Source: Melampsora larici-populina 98AG31 (lineage: Eukaryota > Basidiomycota > Pucciniomycetes > Pucciniales > Melampsoraceae). Taken from it: 64,000 nucleotides of DNA. Below the pieces are notes generated by a model. The model had not been told where the DNA came from, ran no database searches, and was given only the letters and a program-made list of their open reading frames with translations. The stretch covers positions 623,612 through 687,611 of the forward strand of contig NW_006768802.1 of NCBI RefSeq assembly GCF_000204055.1, written 5' to 3'. Made by a program: the position numbers and the translations under genes. Of the stretch, positions 10,798 to 22,870 are shown piece after piece (position 1 is the stretch's first letter; each line of letters opens with the position of its first letter).

Positions 10798-13700
10798 ATG
10801 TGGTACAACCACAAGCAGCCAACCATCGAGTCTTTCTTGACCACTGGGTATGAAACCGACGATGGTCCCGCTCCTCCTCCCCGTCGGTCTTCTCGTGTAG
10901 TCACTCCGGCCAGAAGAGTTCCAGGGATGATTATTCCCTTGTCCGACTCGCGACGTGGCATGGGTGACTTGTTCTCAGTCAGGGATGTCAGAGACGCCCA
11001 TGTCCACCGTCGTCGAGAGCGATCTGCCTCCTTGCCTGGCAATGAAGTGTTTCGTGAACCAGCACGTGGACGATCGAAGACTGTCTCACGTCCGGCATCT
11101 TCTGTAAGTCATCTTTTTTTACAATCTACAATTGTAATTTGTTTATTTGAGTCTTACCTTTATAATTCTTCATTGTTTATCTTCTAAACGCAGGCTACTG
11201 GCACAGGATCCTTCCGTGAACGCTCCCAATCAGTATCCAATGGTGGAATGGTCTCTTCTATGGTCTCTTCTTCTACTTCAAGGATCCTTGCTTCAAAAGG
11301 CAAGAAGAGCCAAGGATCTGGTCCTGTAAGTCCAGTACCATCTACTAAAAATCTCATTCGATTTTCGATTGACAATCTTATGTTCCTATCGTTCATGTTT
11401 TTGAACACTATCTGTAGGTACCAATCCAATCGGGTCCAGTGATCGAAGTCGACTTACAACAAGACTCGGATGAGGACAACTCGCGCCTCAGAAAACGCAA
11501 AAGGAATCAGGCTCCTGACGACTTTGACTGTCCATTTGAGTACTTTGGACCTCCCTGGCATTTGAAAAAAGATGTAAGTCTGATATCTTGCTCATATTGT
11601 CTTACAAAGCTTGTATTTGTATCTGTGTAGCTGACAATAAGTGATCTTGTAGGCAAAGGACCAACCGGGACTATCTCATACTTGTACCTGGTGTAACAAG
11701 GAGGTCCGAGTCAGTGCCAGCTCTCGAAGATCCAACCTCAAAGTGCACCGAGATGGTAATCCTGCACCTGGTAAGTCTGGAGCGGGGTGCCCACGTCGCA
11801 ATCAGGCAATTGCCGCTGGCGCCAAGCTCCCTCCCACTGTGAATGAACTCCGAGCTCAGCGTCTCCAGCAAGATCATCAAACATCTCTTACTTCCTTTGT
11901 CAACAAACCACCGACCTTCTCCAATTGTACATTAAATCAATGTCTCTCGGTGTGGCAAGTGGCGCACGCATTGCCTTTCATTCGTATCGAAGATACAATC
12001 CTTAAGTCAATAATGTATTGGCTACGACCTGATGCACGAGTTTTTGGACAAAAGTGGTCGGCCGAAGAGGCCAAACGACTGTATCTTTCACTTTGTGGAC
12101 TAGTCATTGAGAAGGAACTCAAGGTTTGAATTTCATCTCTTATCATTTCTTGACATTTCCCTTCTCCTTTCCTTTCATCTCCATTTATCTCGTCTTTTCA
12201 TTGATATTCTTCCCTTCTCTTATTACAGGAACTGGACAGCAAGTTCTGTCTGATTCAAGATGTATGGACGGTGAAGGGAAACCTTCACGCATTCATTGGA
12301 TCATCGGTCTCTTACGTTACAAAGGACTGGAAATATGTTGTCCGACATTTAAGTATGAAGTTAGTTGCATGGCATCACAACGGCAACTTGCTTGCTGAGC
12401 CCATGGTAACTGTATTAAAAAAGAACGATCTCTATAAAAAGATAAGTCCTTTGAAGTTTCTTTTTTCTTTTTTACTTTCATTTCATTTCAATTTAACTCG
12501 ATATGCTGATTTATATTTCTTTATTACATGCTAGCCATGGCTTCTGACTCAGGAAGCAACAACTTCACCCTAGGCCGTGAGATGCATCGTCAGCTCCGTG
12601 AAGAAGGTTACAAATCAGGCCATGATCTCAGCTGGAATCCGAAATCAATGTCGATTCGTTGCTTCTGTCACAAAATGGGACTGATAGTCAAGGCCGGGCT
12701 GGACGCACTAGGTATGAAACCAAGGCGCATCCGCCACAACACCTTAGGTAGGTTTCCACCGGTTGAAGTGTTGGCTTCAATCGAGGAGGAGGACGAGTTG
12801 GATGGCCTCAAGTCTGGATTGGAGGAATTAGAAGTTAATCAAAGTGAAAGTATGAGTGGAGATGATGATAATGACGAATTAGAAAGTAATCAGAGCAGCG
12901 AACCCGATGATTCAGATTCCAACGCTGACCCCCAAGAAGAAGATCACGAAGAAGAAGACGAGCCAGAAAACTACCGTAACCGTAAGACCGCTTACCTCCT
13001 TGGGGATACTTATATGAAAGGTTTGAGTAATGATGTAAGTAATGTAATACCTTCTATTGCTTACATTCACATGACTGAAATATCAATTTGGGACATATTA
13101 CCTCTTACAGATGGATAAGGTGAACAAGAAGCTCACTCGCTCCAGTGGACACCGTGCAGATTTCAATCGACGCCGACATCAAGCTAATGTTCAACGTAAA
13201 TTGGACGACTTACCTGCGCTGAAGGCTCTCTTGTCAGGCCACGGTATTCGGTGGGGAATACAAGCTGAACGCTGGGAGCGGATGTGGGAGGCGCGCGATG
13301 TAAGTGTCTTACATATTCTATCAAAGCATTGATCCCCAGTTCAGTGAACAATTGAACTAATTGTTTGATCTCTTTGTACTTCATTCAGCTCATTGATCGA
13401 GTCACGAGAGATGACTTGACCGAAGTTCACTCAAGGAAGCGTCGTCCAAGAAAAGATGGTAAAAAACACGGGTACTTCGAAGAGCTGGAATTCTCGGTGG
13501 GGGATTGGCAGGCTATGCGAGATATGTTGGACATACTCACAGTAAGTTTCTTATTTTTTGCTATTATCTTACATCGTGACTCCTGACTGATTAGACATTT
13601 CCTGACCGGGTCTGGGGATAGCCATACAAGATTCTGACTTGACAAATGGAAGGCGATAAACCTACAGGGTGTATGGTTATCGCCAAGTATGTGAAGCTCA

Positions 13701-14499
13701 AGTCCTCGATGGAAAGCCAATTAAATAATATGCACATCAACGATCCGCTCTATCCTATGGTGGACGTCATGATTGGAAAGATCAAAACTTATCTGGAGGA
13801 AGCTATTGGATGCGACACCCTGGTTCTTGCTGCCGTCTTTCACCCAGGATTACGAGTCAGATTCTTTTCTCACGTTTTTGGAGAAGACTTGGCCAATCAC
13901 CAGCGAGCCCAAGAATTACTACAATCTGTATTCACTTCGCAACGAGATGCAACTGACGTTCAAAATCAACCAGTCTCTCCACCTTTGGCAATCAAGACTT
14001 CAAACAAAGATGTTGGACCATCCTTCCTTCATCTCTATGACGAAGTAGTCACCTCAAGCAACCTCGATGAGCTCGACCGATACCTTCAGGGTATTGACCC
14101 AATGGTATCGCCCGATGTGAACAACCCAGATCATGCTCTGGAGTGGTGGAGTGTAAGCAATTTCTCGTCTTTCATCTTTTGTATACTTCATTACCAAAGC
14201 TGATCTCTGATCTCTTACAGACTCAAGAAGGTAAATACCCTGTCTTATCGACTTTGGCTCGGGACTACTTAGCAACACCTGCGGCATCCGGTGCCCCTGA
14301 ACGTTCCTTCTCAATCGCGGGACGTGTATGTACAGCAGAACGAGGAGGATTAGTCCCTTGCTTGATTGAAATGTTGGTTAGTTGTCAAATATGGGTAATC
14401 GAAGGAATACCTTTGACTGGTGACTTTGCAGAAGTGGGCAAAGTGATTGAATATGCCAAGAAGTTCCTGGTCAAGAAGACTAGACAAAATCAAAACTAA
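10798..14499 (+). pseudogene. hAT-superfamily transposase, 10 exons, one nonsense codon
   Basis: Exons 10798-11103, 11194-11325, 11418-11573, 11653-12123, 12229-12445, 12535-13034, 13111-13299, 13389-13541, 13622-14152 and 14221-14499 join in phase (about 978 codons). Domains in order: a Ser/Arg-rich N terminus; a BED-type zinc finger (HTCTWCNKEV...NLKVH); the first catalytic block IQDVWTVKGNLHAFIG; the second, MASDSGSNNF; an acidic insertion (DDDNDELE, EEDHEEEDE); MEGDKPTG; and the C-terminal hAT dimerisation region (YPVLSTLARDYLATPAASG, ERSFSIAGR). The only break is TGA at 13640-13642 (codon about 715) just before MEGDKPTG, easily derived from CGA. The donor of intron 5 is the weak GTCCTT at 12446. 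The first codon lies close to the gap, so the true start may be upstream. The element is a recent, just-inactivated copy. Confidence 0.85.
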
Positions 14500-14734
14500 C
14501 TTGATACTCTTACCTTCTATTTATCTTATCTTCATTACACTCCTTTAAAAAGTTTCTATATAATGTTTACAGTTCAATTGTTTTCCCTTTGTCTTTTACA
14601 GTATTTCTCTACAGTCTTTACAGTACACTTTGTTTAAACATTGTCTCAGTCTCTTAATGTTTCTTTACGGTCTTTTCTTTACAGTTTTTTTACATTCTCT
14701 TTTTAAGAAAATACAAAACCTTTTTTTTTTTCGG

Positions 14735-14895
14735 CAACGCTCCGAAGCGCTGCGAGAAAAAACTTCGCTTTTAGCTTCCCAAAACCCCCTGAACCCCAGA
14801 CCCGCTGCCCTTAACGCTGCCGGCTTTGAGACACCCCGTTCTGCGCAGCGCTTTCCAAATATGGCCTAGCAGCGCTGCGCAGCGCTGCGAGCCAG
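14735..14895. repeat. GC-rich probable hAT subterminal region
   Basis: An isolated GC-rich block in AT-rich DNA with repeated AGCGCTGCG motifs (near 14753, 14838, 14869 and 14881, some inverted), about 240-400 bp after the hAT stop codon. Such short direct and inverted motifs are typical of hAT ends. No matching left end is visible; it may be in the gap. Boundary and ownership are inference. Confidence 0.45.
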
Positions 14896-14969
14896 ACTTG
14901 ATGGAAGCGACTAAAACTAAGTATCAAAATGCTATGACTGTGACACACCTGAAGATGATATCTTAGATT

Positions 14970-15287
14970 GAACTCAAATTGCGAGCAGAAGACAAGGCTT
15001 GTGAAGATGCAAAAGGAGAAGGAATAACTACAGTAGAATATGAGGATGAGTCCACCAATGGCATTTTTTTGGGTGTTGACGACCTGCAAGAATTTGAGGA
15101 TGGTGTTTTTGCTCAACATGACTTACATGTGGAAATTGATATCAATGTACATCAGGATAGTTTCATTGATTCTTTATTTGATCTCAGTATTTTTGATCAT
15201 ACACCAGATGATCATACCAACCAAGCAAAAGATGATGACAGTGTTAGTGAAGGTGACTCTTGGGATGGGAATGACCTCTGTGGATAG
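14970..15287 (+). CDS. Orphan acidic exon or gene fragment
   Basis: Open from an acceptor-like site (TATCTTAG just before ATTGAACTC) to TAG at 15285-15287. It is strongly acidic (EDESTNG, DDLQEFEDGVF, KDDDSVSEGDSWDGND) with no recognisable domain. It sits immediately downstream of the GC-rich hAT end, so it could be the 3' exon of a gene cut by the hAT insertion. No upstream exon can be linked. Confidence 0.3.
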   Translation, partial: ELKLRAEDKACEDAKGEGITTVEYEDESTNGIFLGVDDLQEFEDGVFAQHDLHVEIDINVHQDSFIDSLFDLSIFDHTPDDHTNQAKDDDSVSEGDSWDGNDLCG

Positions 15288-16440
15288 TCATATGTATATA
15301 TTTGTTTTAGATGAAGGCACTTTTGAGGCCCATGATTATAAAAATTTCACATTTTTGCCTCTAAATATTGTGCCTTTTGCGCCCTCTCGTGTCCCCAGCT
15401 AAAAAACGGGCGCACCTGATCCCCCTTGAGCGCGCCTGGGCGCGTCTTTTTTGCCAACCTCGCGCCCCCCACATGATTTGTAGGGGTATTCCAGGGTTCT
15501 GCCTTTAGCTACATACTACGAGTCGCTATAACTCGTATCGAGCAATACAGGGTTCCACGGTGATCTTTTTGTACACTACGGTCCAATCAGGTCATCCAGC
15601 GGATATCTTGGCTTGCAACATCCAACGGAGATCTGACCGATCTCTGTTGATCATCCTCACAGAGGAGGTCGCACGGATGAGATCAAGGATATTGGTGTGA
15701 TATCCTTGCCTTAGGTTCTGTAATTGCTGAGAACCCCGTTTGAATTGACCAAACTACATTCAAATGTGTAGCTATTCAAATGGTTTGTACCGTTTTTGAA
15801 TTGGGTTCTGGGCTGTTCTGGGTGCCTGAACCGCAGCGCAGTGGGACCTTTTGTAGTTCGTGATTTGAGGCAATAGGTTAAAATGATACATATGTAGTAA
15901 GCAAGCATGATTTTGTGATTTCATCCATTGGGATCATCAAAAAAAAGAGTACAAACAGTCGAACAAAAAGAAAGGAAAAAAATGACAAAAAAATTGGGTT
16001 GAGACTTGTATAAAAGAGAGTGGGGGCAGTTGAGGGATTGTCAATATAAGAGGACAAACAAATAGACCTGCTCATAAGTATTGGATTGACTTGTGAAGTG
16101 GATGTAAGATGAAGGGGATAAAAATGGCTATAGAACAAGGCCAAATGAGGCCAAAAGCAAAGGTTGATGAGAAGATATGGAGTACAAAGCTAGAAAAAAG
16201 TTCAAGTTTGAGGTTTGTGAAGGGGGAGACAGAGGAACTTAGCAAGAAGTCAACGCACGAGCTCCTCTTAAGAGAAGTCCCTCAACAAGACTTTTTTTCA
16301 ATCTCAGACCCCTGTCAAGTTCTGAGCACGCTGTGGGACTTGTCTCAGGGTTCTGCCTTATGTGTCAGCGGGACTCAAATTGTTGACAGTGAGAACCCAA
16401 AACATTGCAAGGATCTCTTGCAGTCATCCGTGCGATGTCC
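15288..16440. other. Intergenic, GC-rich islands and a possible small hairpin element
   Basis: Contains a GC-rich stretch at 15400-15480 (GCGCGCCTGGGCGCG) and an imperfect inverted repeat at about 15711-15834 (GGTTCTG...AGAACCC facing GGGTTCT...GAACC) that could be a MITE remnant. The last 180 bp probably belong to the outer, diverged flank of the following palindrome. No gene recognised. Confidence 0.4.
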
Positions 16441-17094
16441 CTAACTTAACAAAGTCCCTCGATGCCTCGACAGCTGTCATTCAAACTAGTTGAATCCGCA
16501 TGTCTCAGCATGAGGGACTTACCCCTAATGTCTGCTTTTTGGCCTGAAGGCTTAGGCCCTTCTTGGTGGAGGGCATCTTGTTTTCCTCTTTTCCGTGAGC
16601 ACACCAAAGATTTTCTGCCAACCGTGCACACAGATGTGCGCTGAGTCTTGCTCCATATCGTACAGGTGGACTCATCAAATTCCCCTCGTTCTTTGCTGAG
16701 CTACATACATTTGAATTTTCGTAATTTCCACATGTAGCTCGACTATGTCGGGGGACTGCTCACTATAGAACCAAAGAAGTCCTTGACCTTAGTCGAGCTA
16801 CATGTCAAAATTACACAAATGCAATTTGATGTAGCTCAGCGAGGAACCAACGTTCAGGGATGCTTTCAATTGTAAGATGTGTAGGCAGATTGAGCGCATA
16901 CTTGGCTGAGCGGTTGGCAGAAAATCCTTCGTGAGTTGTGAAGTGCTTCAATTCAAATGATTGTCCCCACCAAAAAGAGCCTAAGCCTTCAGGCCAAAAA
17001 CATGACGTTGGGGGTAAGTCCCTCATGCCAAGACATGTGGATTCAACTCGTTGAATGACAGCTGTTGAGGCATCGAGGGACTTTGTTAAGTTAG
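16441..17094. mobile_element. 654-bp near-palindromic element (foldback MITE)
   Basis: The left arm (16441-16748) and the reverse complement of the right arm (16786-17094) match along most of their length, beginning CTAACTTAACAAAGTCCCTC on both sides and ending GACATGTAGCTCGACTA near the centre. The spacer is about 37 bases. GCTGAGCTACAT lies 253 bp from the outer edge in both arms. Outside this there is weaker symmetry to about 16360 and 17160. No coding and no clear target duplication. Confidence 0.75.
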
Positions 17095-17247
17095 GTGATG
17101 TCCTAGGGGAGGATGAATAACGGACATCCTGAGCTGTCAACCGTTGACCCATAGTGTACACAGCTTGGGATACATACCTGAATAGACCTGAATTGTCTGA
17201 AGGAACAGGTCATCAGGATGAACTATGGGTGTTAAGTTTGAAAAATA

Positions 17248-18141
17248 AGGACCCTGGAAAGCGCCTGTTGAGGTGTGTGACGTAAATTCTGACCTTTCTC
17301 TGGAAAATTTTCAAAAAAAAGTCGGATTCCGACCTTTTTTGTCACTAACATCTAAACTGCAGGGAAAGTGGTGTTTCCAAATATAACATGACTCAACAAG
17401 CTAGCCAAGTAGATGATAACAACAGAAAGGAACAACAAAGAAATTTGAGAGAACGAGTAATTGAAAACATGATTTTTTTGTAACGGTACTCAAAGTTGTG
17501 TATACTTTGGCGTGCATAGTTTTTTTGTGTTTTTTTTGCAACTACAAACAACTTGGAAAATGTATGTTTCTTGATTGAAGCTCAAAGATATGTACTTACA
17601 AGCCAAAAACATAGTTTTCTCTGGTTGTGTGAAGTTGTGAAAAAAGAAAAGAAAACTATGCACAGCAAAGTATACACAACTTTGAGTACCGTTAATAGAT
17701 CACATATATCAATCTGTGTCTACCTTGGCTCCAGTAGCTGTTGAAGCTTTGAGCTGATTTTCGAAAGCCGTGATAATTACTGTGATCGAGTAGATAGTTG
17801 AGCCTTGAGATGGAGGAAACACATATAGCAAAGGTCCACTCATCTGCAGCCATACTGTTGGATTCATATTCAGTTTTGGCATCTTTCCACATCTTACAGA
17901 TCTCTCACTCTTTCTTTGATCTTTTCCTGTGTTTCATCCACTTTTCTCGGACCGTTTACGTCACAAACACGAGAACATTTGGCCACCCACCGGCCACACC
18001 TACGATTCCGACCTATCACGTCACCAACATGTCACTCGCAACGCCCAATTCCGACCTTTTCCGTCACTAACATAGGCCTAAAATCGGACCAAAAACCGAC
18101 CTTTTTCGTCACACACCTCGACCGGCGCTTTCCAGGGTCCT
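17248..18141. mobile_element. 894-bp hAT-type MITE with 8-bp TSD
   Basis: Terminal inverted repeats start AGGACCCTGGAAAGCGCC on both ends and continue for about 40 bp (GAGGTGTGTGACG shared). The perfect 8-bp direct repeat GAAAAATA flanks the element (17240-17247 and 18142-18149). Subterminal CCGACCTTTT(T/C)(C/T)GTCAC motifs repeat on both sides. An 8-bp duplication places it in the hAT group. There is no transposase; it is a non-autonomous copy. Its termini do not resemble the GC-rich block beside the hAT gene at 10.8-14.5 kb, so a different hAT family probably mobilised it. Confidence 0.88.
17483..17692. mobile_element. 210-bp TA-flanked MITE nested in the hAT MITE
   Basis: Inverted termini ACGGTACTCAAAGTTGTG with near-perfect arms of about 40 bp, flanked by TA on both sides (17481-17482 and 17693-17694). 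TA duplication points to a Tc1/mariner-type mobiliser. It is nested inside the 894-bp element and is therefore younger. Confidence 0.8.
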
Positions 18142-18571
18142 GAAAAATATCTCTATTTCATGCCAACGTTGAGAGTACACAGGAGAACACTCTTGGCGGT
18201 CGCCAGCGGTTGCCAACTTGCCATCGGAGAAGCTTTGCCGGAAGGCAAGGCAAGAGAGGGCAATTGTGAAGACTCAACTGTTTGATACAGGATAAAGTAT
18301 GTAGATCTGAATTCATCATTTTAAATTCTCCCGTTTTTTCTCTCATCTCACTCGAAGGGTGCTTTCCCAGAGATTATGTCGCCTTTCATTGACAATCTAA
18401 TAATACGATATCAGACAGGTCTTGAGATAGCATGTGTACAACAAATTTCAAAACCTGATTGAAGTTCAGCAATCTCTTCTTTCCTCTAAATCCTCCTCAT
18501 AAAAAGTCGCCATCGTTATCGATCATTCGCAAAACCACTTCTCGATCCACATATAATTCACATTTGCAAGG

Positions 18572-18754
18572 ATGTACTTTTTTTCGCGTCTACCCTTCTT
18601 GGTCCTCGTGTGTGTGAGCATCCTTTGTGGCATGGTCAAATCAGAATCAGAATCACAATCGCAAGATTCAAAGTTATCCAGAACTCCGCCTATCCGATTC
18701 CGACGTTCCTTGATTCATGATTCCGATATCCACGAAAAGGCCATCAAGCTCTAA
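18572..18754 (+). CDS. Candidate small secreted peptide, 60 aa
   Basis: ATG to TAA, 60 codons. The first 24 residues form a classic signal peptide (a hydrophobic core FLVLVCVSILCGMV, then KS|ES). The mature part is about 36 residues, Ser/Gln- then Arg-rich (RFRRS), and has no cysteine. A GT-AG intron (about 18760-18830) follows the stop codon and would lie in the 3' UTR. Small secreted peptides are common in biotrophic rusts, where many act on the plant, but nothing here shows an effector role. A longer alternative transcript is possible. Confidence 0.45.
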   Translation: MYFFSRLPFLVLVCVSILCGMVKSESESQSQDSKLSRTPPIRFRRSLIHDSDIHEKAIKL

Positions 18755-21381
18755 GCTTGTAAGTTTCCTCTTAGCTCAGTGCAATGATACCATTGAAGTG
18801 CTCTCTAACAATCTTTCAAACACCACCTAGATCCAGCCATGTCATCTCGTTGGTTGACTGATGAGGATATAAAAGCAATCATGGTAATTTTATAATTCCT
18901 ACCATAAAGATGAACCAACTCCAAAGATAAATTCATACAATGAATCATGATATTTTTCAAACATCATTTCTTGTTTATCAAAAAAAAATCTTACTATGGC
19001 ATCATGGTCTTCGACCATGGTTAGCTTTTGCTAATAGTAACCACCAGGTCTTTCGTTTTGATGCACAGCTTTGATCTGATATCATGTTTCTTTGATTACC
19101 TTCCCAATGCAATCTCCAGTGTATAAATTCGATCGTCATTGGCTTGATTTGACCACCCCTTCACCGCGACCTTTGTAACGATAGGAAGACTTTTATGACT
19201 CGGATTTCTGTTTTTTCATCTTTTAATTATTGCTACTTTTGTGCACAGTCCGTTTGATTCACCATTTATATACTTTCGCTAACATTGAAGGTCTATCTTC
19301 AATCGTATGCATTTTACATACTTTTCATGCTCCTTGTCGTGTTGTTGATCCGTCGGCTTTAAGTCTTGCTTACTCAAGTTCAATCTCTATCCTGCAAGTG
19401 ACTTCATCATCCGCGTTTCATGTTCAGTTGCATTCTTGTTGTCATTTATGTTACGCGCTCCTACGCGCTCTGCTTGATTTATGCTTCATTGTCCGTAACC
19501 TATGGTTGCTTTTAGTCAAGTTATAGTAGCGTTTTTCTCGGCTCCAAGAATAGCTAGGTATCCTTTGCACTGCTCAATCGTCTCCATGGGTTGCGCGAGC
19601 GAAATATACTCCCGGAATCTTCCCGCCGATAGTTTTCAAGGATGTAAAGCAGAAGTTGTCGCTATACTGCCACAGGAGAATGAAGTTTCTGTGCTCGGTG
19701 CATATCTCCCCAGTGTCCCGACCATCATTTTACATCAGAATATCCTGTGACAACAGCTAGCGACGACTATGTATATAGGAATACCTTCCGACCATGTAAG
19801 AAGTGCAATACCTTCCATGAGGCTCCCGGCAAGAAGAGATGTAAGAGGACGCAAGACGATCGCCAATGATCTTCCCGATGAGCATGACGGCCTTCCTCTT
19901 CCTATATACTGTGCGAGAACGTGCACACGCAAAATGAGCATTAAGGACCATTCACATGTGGGCCCGTGCGAAGGAACCAGATCTCGCAGACACAGCACCA
20001 ACATCACCCTTCGCCACCAAGATCCATCCAGCACGCCATCTCAAGAGACAACATGATATTTGATACCTAGATACAATACGGCCCAACCTGGGTATACATA
20101 CCCTTTTCATCATGAGGACAGCCGATCTGCCTACTTGCAATTAGTAGTGATAAACACAGAGTGCTCCTTGAAGAAGCGCGTCTGCGTCTCTGCTGCTCCC
20201 TGATAATCTTCAAGATTTGATGTGTAAGTTTGACCAGGTGTTACTCAAACCAGCCGAATGCGAAAGAAGACATCATCGCTTTAAACGGGTGGAACTCAGT
20301 GTGAAAGATAGCCAGTACTCACTTATCCGGCCACAGCTCATCTGGTTCGGGCTTGACTCGCTCAGGCAGTGCACACAAGAATCACACTCAGGATGCAGGA
20401 TATCTAGTATGAATAACATTATTTTTCTTCCATAAACCTCTCCCCTGTCAAATCAAGTTATACTACAAAAATGTACTCATGTGGGGTACAGTGTGCTTCA
20501 GTGACATATTAAATTTGTCTTCACACATCAAGGATGAGATAACAAATGGCAATGATTCAAGAAATAAAACACCTAGACACATGTGTCATTTTCCCGTATC
20601 TCTTCAATCTCTAAACTTTTTTCCATATCTTCTTTGCATGCCATCTCCCGCCCCCTCGTTCCATCCGTTCGATTAGCTAAGCCTGTCATCGAGATACACA
20701 ATTCAAGGCTATTCAGGGATCGTCATTTTGAAACCATAATCATCGGTCTTCCCAACTGCTTGTGACCTGAAATTGAATACAAGAACTACCACCTTGGACG
20801 ACTCAGCCATAAGCACAACCTGGATAGCATCTTTCCATCTTGATCACTAAGATAAACCTTGCCCCTCTGATGCATATGGGGTCAGGCAATTTGCAAGAGG
20901 AAGTAAAAAACACCTATACATGTCTGAATACGAGGGGCCTTAGGCATCGCCGGGTATTGAACAAGGGGCATTCGAGTTCTCCGGTTTCCGTGGTGTAGGG
21001 TCTCTTCTGACTGCGAGGTAGGCGAGGTTCAAGTGCTTCGTAATAGCACATCGAAGACCATTGTGAAAGGTTTTCAAGGTCTCATGGTTGAGGTGTTGGC
21101 CCATACAGCTGGATGTAGTAGTCTGAATTTTGCACGGGGTTCATGAAAGGGAATTCGAGAATTGTCAGTGCCCATCACTTTTCACTAGTCCCATGGGAGT
21201 TGAGGCCTTGCTCCTTGATATGAACTCTCACCAGATTGACATCCCGATCCTTTGTATGTGATCAAGTGATCGGTGGTAGGTTCTTCCATCGTGATTTCAG
21301 ACTTTGGATTGTTATCACGCTTCACATGTCGGTTTTTGTTGTGCAAATGTGTTTCAGAGACTCCGAATGAATCGGTGAGCT
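18755..21381. other. Gene-poor stretch, no gene supported
   Basis: Several open frames of 60-100 codons on both strands (for example 19502-19750, 19769-20056 and 20217-20435) lack recognisable domains, codon bias or convincing splice partners. The segment 19540-20200 is less AT-rich and could hold exons of an unrecognised gene. Confidence 0.4.
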
Positions 21382-22055
21382 TCAGAAAATGCTGAGTCGG
21401 ACTGGTAGTAATCGTAGTTGTAAGTGATCTTCTTCGAAATCTCGCATTTGCATAGACTCTTTGAGGTGGGTATCGGCTTCCCCTTGACATGAAGAAAATG
21501 TTTTTAAATTTTGGCGATTTTTGTCTAGTTGACAAAGAGAAATGATGGTCACCGTAGGTCAGATATAAAGTGCATCTGACAGCCTACTCGTCTAGACACC
21601 CAAGTGAATGTGGGTCATGTGAGAATGTCCATATAGGATTCGTTAAAAAATGGGACTCACGGGTCCCACTTTACTGGCGAGCTTCCCGACGCGAACTTAC
21701 ATTCCTTAACTAGCAGTAGGACGGCGATCTTGCAATCTTTTCCATTATCGAGGGTGACAATTCGGTTTGAAGTCTCGAACGGATCGATCGTCAATAGCCT
21801 TGCAGATATCACGTTACTGTCGTCAATTGTTTCTACGCTAGTGGAATTGTGTGCAGTAGCAGGTGCGGACTGAGGCTCATTGTGCTTCAGAGCAACATAA
21901 CATTTGTCCACCGGTCCGTTGAGAGTGCCGGAACGCGTGACTTCAACAGCGCTTACGAAGCCATCAAATCGAAAGTTCAGCAGCGGATCTCGTGCCAGGG
22001 AGATTATGACTATCAGCGCCAATCGAACGAAAGTCGTCCCCAATTGCGACCTCAT
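21382..22055 (-). CDS. Predicted secreted protein of unknown function, 2 exons, 165 aa
   Basis: Exon 1 22055-21701 and exon 2 21524-21382 join in phase across a GTAAGT...CTAG intron (166 codons including stop). The N terminus MRSQLGTTFVRLALIVIISLA looks like a signal peptide with an Arg-containing n-region and a hydrophobic core; cleavage could be near residue 21 or after FVSA at 36. The mature chain has few cysteines (DKCYVAL, KDCKIAV, SSCQGE) and no domain I recognise. A TATA-like box (TATATAAAG, minus strand) lies at about 22147-22155, some 95 bp before the ATG. The gene is divergent from the PEBP-family gene. A role in host interaction is possible but unsupported. Confidence 0.55.
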
Positions 22056-22870
22056 AAGAAGGTAGTTTTACCACAGTGGCCAGCTCGCGATAAGACCCTC
22101 AAGCGCCAGGCAGAAAACGAAAAATCCAATGGCGCTTTGGCGGTTCGTTTGGAGGAATGCTCTTTATATAAGCGTTGGCTTTTTAGTTCGATTTGCAATC
22201 AATATTTGAGACAAGCAATGACAAGTACACGAAATCGTGTCGAAAGAGGTCGTATGTGAAACCCAGCTACAAAACAAGTCCTTCATATGGGGGCTCGGAG
22301 ACAGGCAATCGATACAATCGATACGTATTCGACCTGGTCATTCAACTTCACTCCCGTTTAAGCTTAACTCCCGTTCCTCTGTGTCGGAGGAGATCATACC
22401 TCTCTCCCAAAAATTCGAAGGGCTTGAGGCACCCTTCTTCTTGCCCACTAGATCACCGAAGTAATCTTGAGTCGCTAAACAAAACTCGACATCACACTTT
22501 AGACTCAAGCTCCGCAGTGCGTACGACAACTATAGTAGCAATACGTATATGTACACCAAGCATTGTTGGCGTCGTCTTCATGCGGATCATGCCAAATACT
22601 TTACAAAAAGGAGAAAATCAACAAGAAGCAGCCACAGATATGCGAGATGTGCGGCGACGGGTTATGTCATTACATGTACTGCGACTCTCATTCCTCCTTG
22701 GATCGTCCGCTACAAGTTTCAAGCATCCCTCGCAGTTTGAGATAAGTCTCAATTGATCTACTTTGACTGCGAGCCTTTCTCGCAAAAGTGTGGACCACGA
22801 CATATGTATGTACGTATATATAATCGCTGATCTCTTTTGATTCAACACCCCACCACATAACTTATAAGTC
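22056..22870. promoter_or_regulatory. 815-bp divergent promoter region
   Basis: Separates the secreted-protein gene (minus) from the PEBP-family gene (plus). A TATA-like TATATATAA at 22815-22823 lies about 50 bp before the PEBP start, and a minus-strand TATATAAAG lies near 22150. A long plus-strand open frame (22193-22756) here is composition-driven and not supported as a gene. Confidence 0.5.

Noticed and set aside
12442..12534. Mutated GT-to-AT donor in hAT intron 5
   Set aside because: A GT donor four bases downstream (12446) closes the phase and gives the expected sequence before MASDSGSNN, so no mutation is needed.
15711..15834. A MITE at 15.7 kb
   Set aside because: The inverted symmetry is too imperfect and no target duplication is visible; only mentioned as a possible remnant.
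22193..22756. A 187-aa plus-strand gene between the secreted protein and PEBP genes
   Set aside because: Basic, low-information composition, no domain, and it lies across a divergent promoter with TATA boxes.
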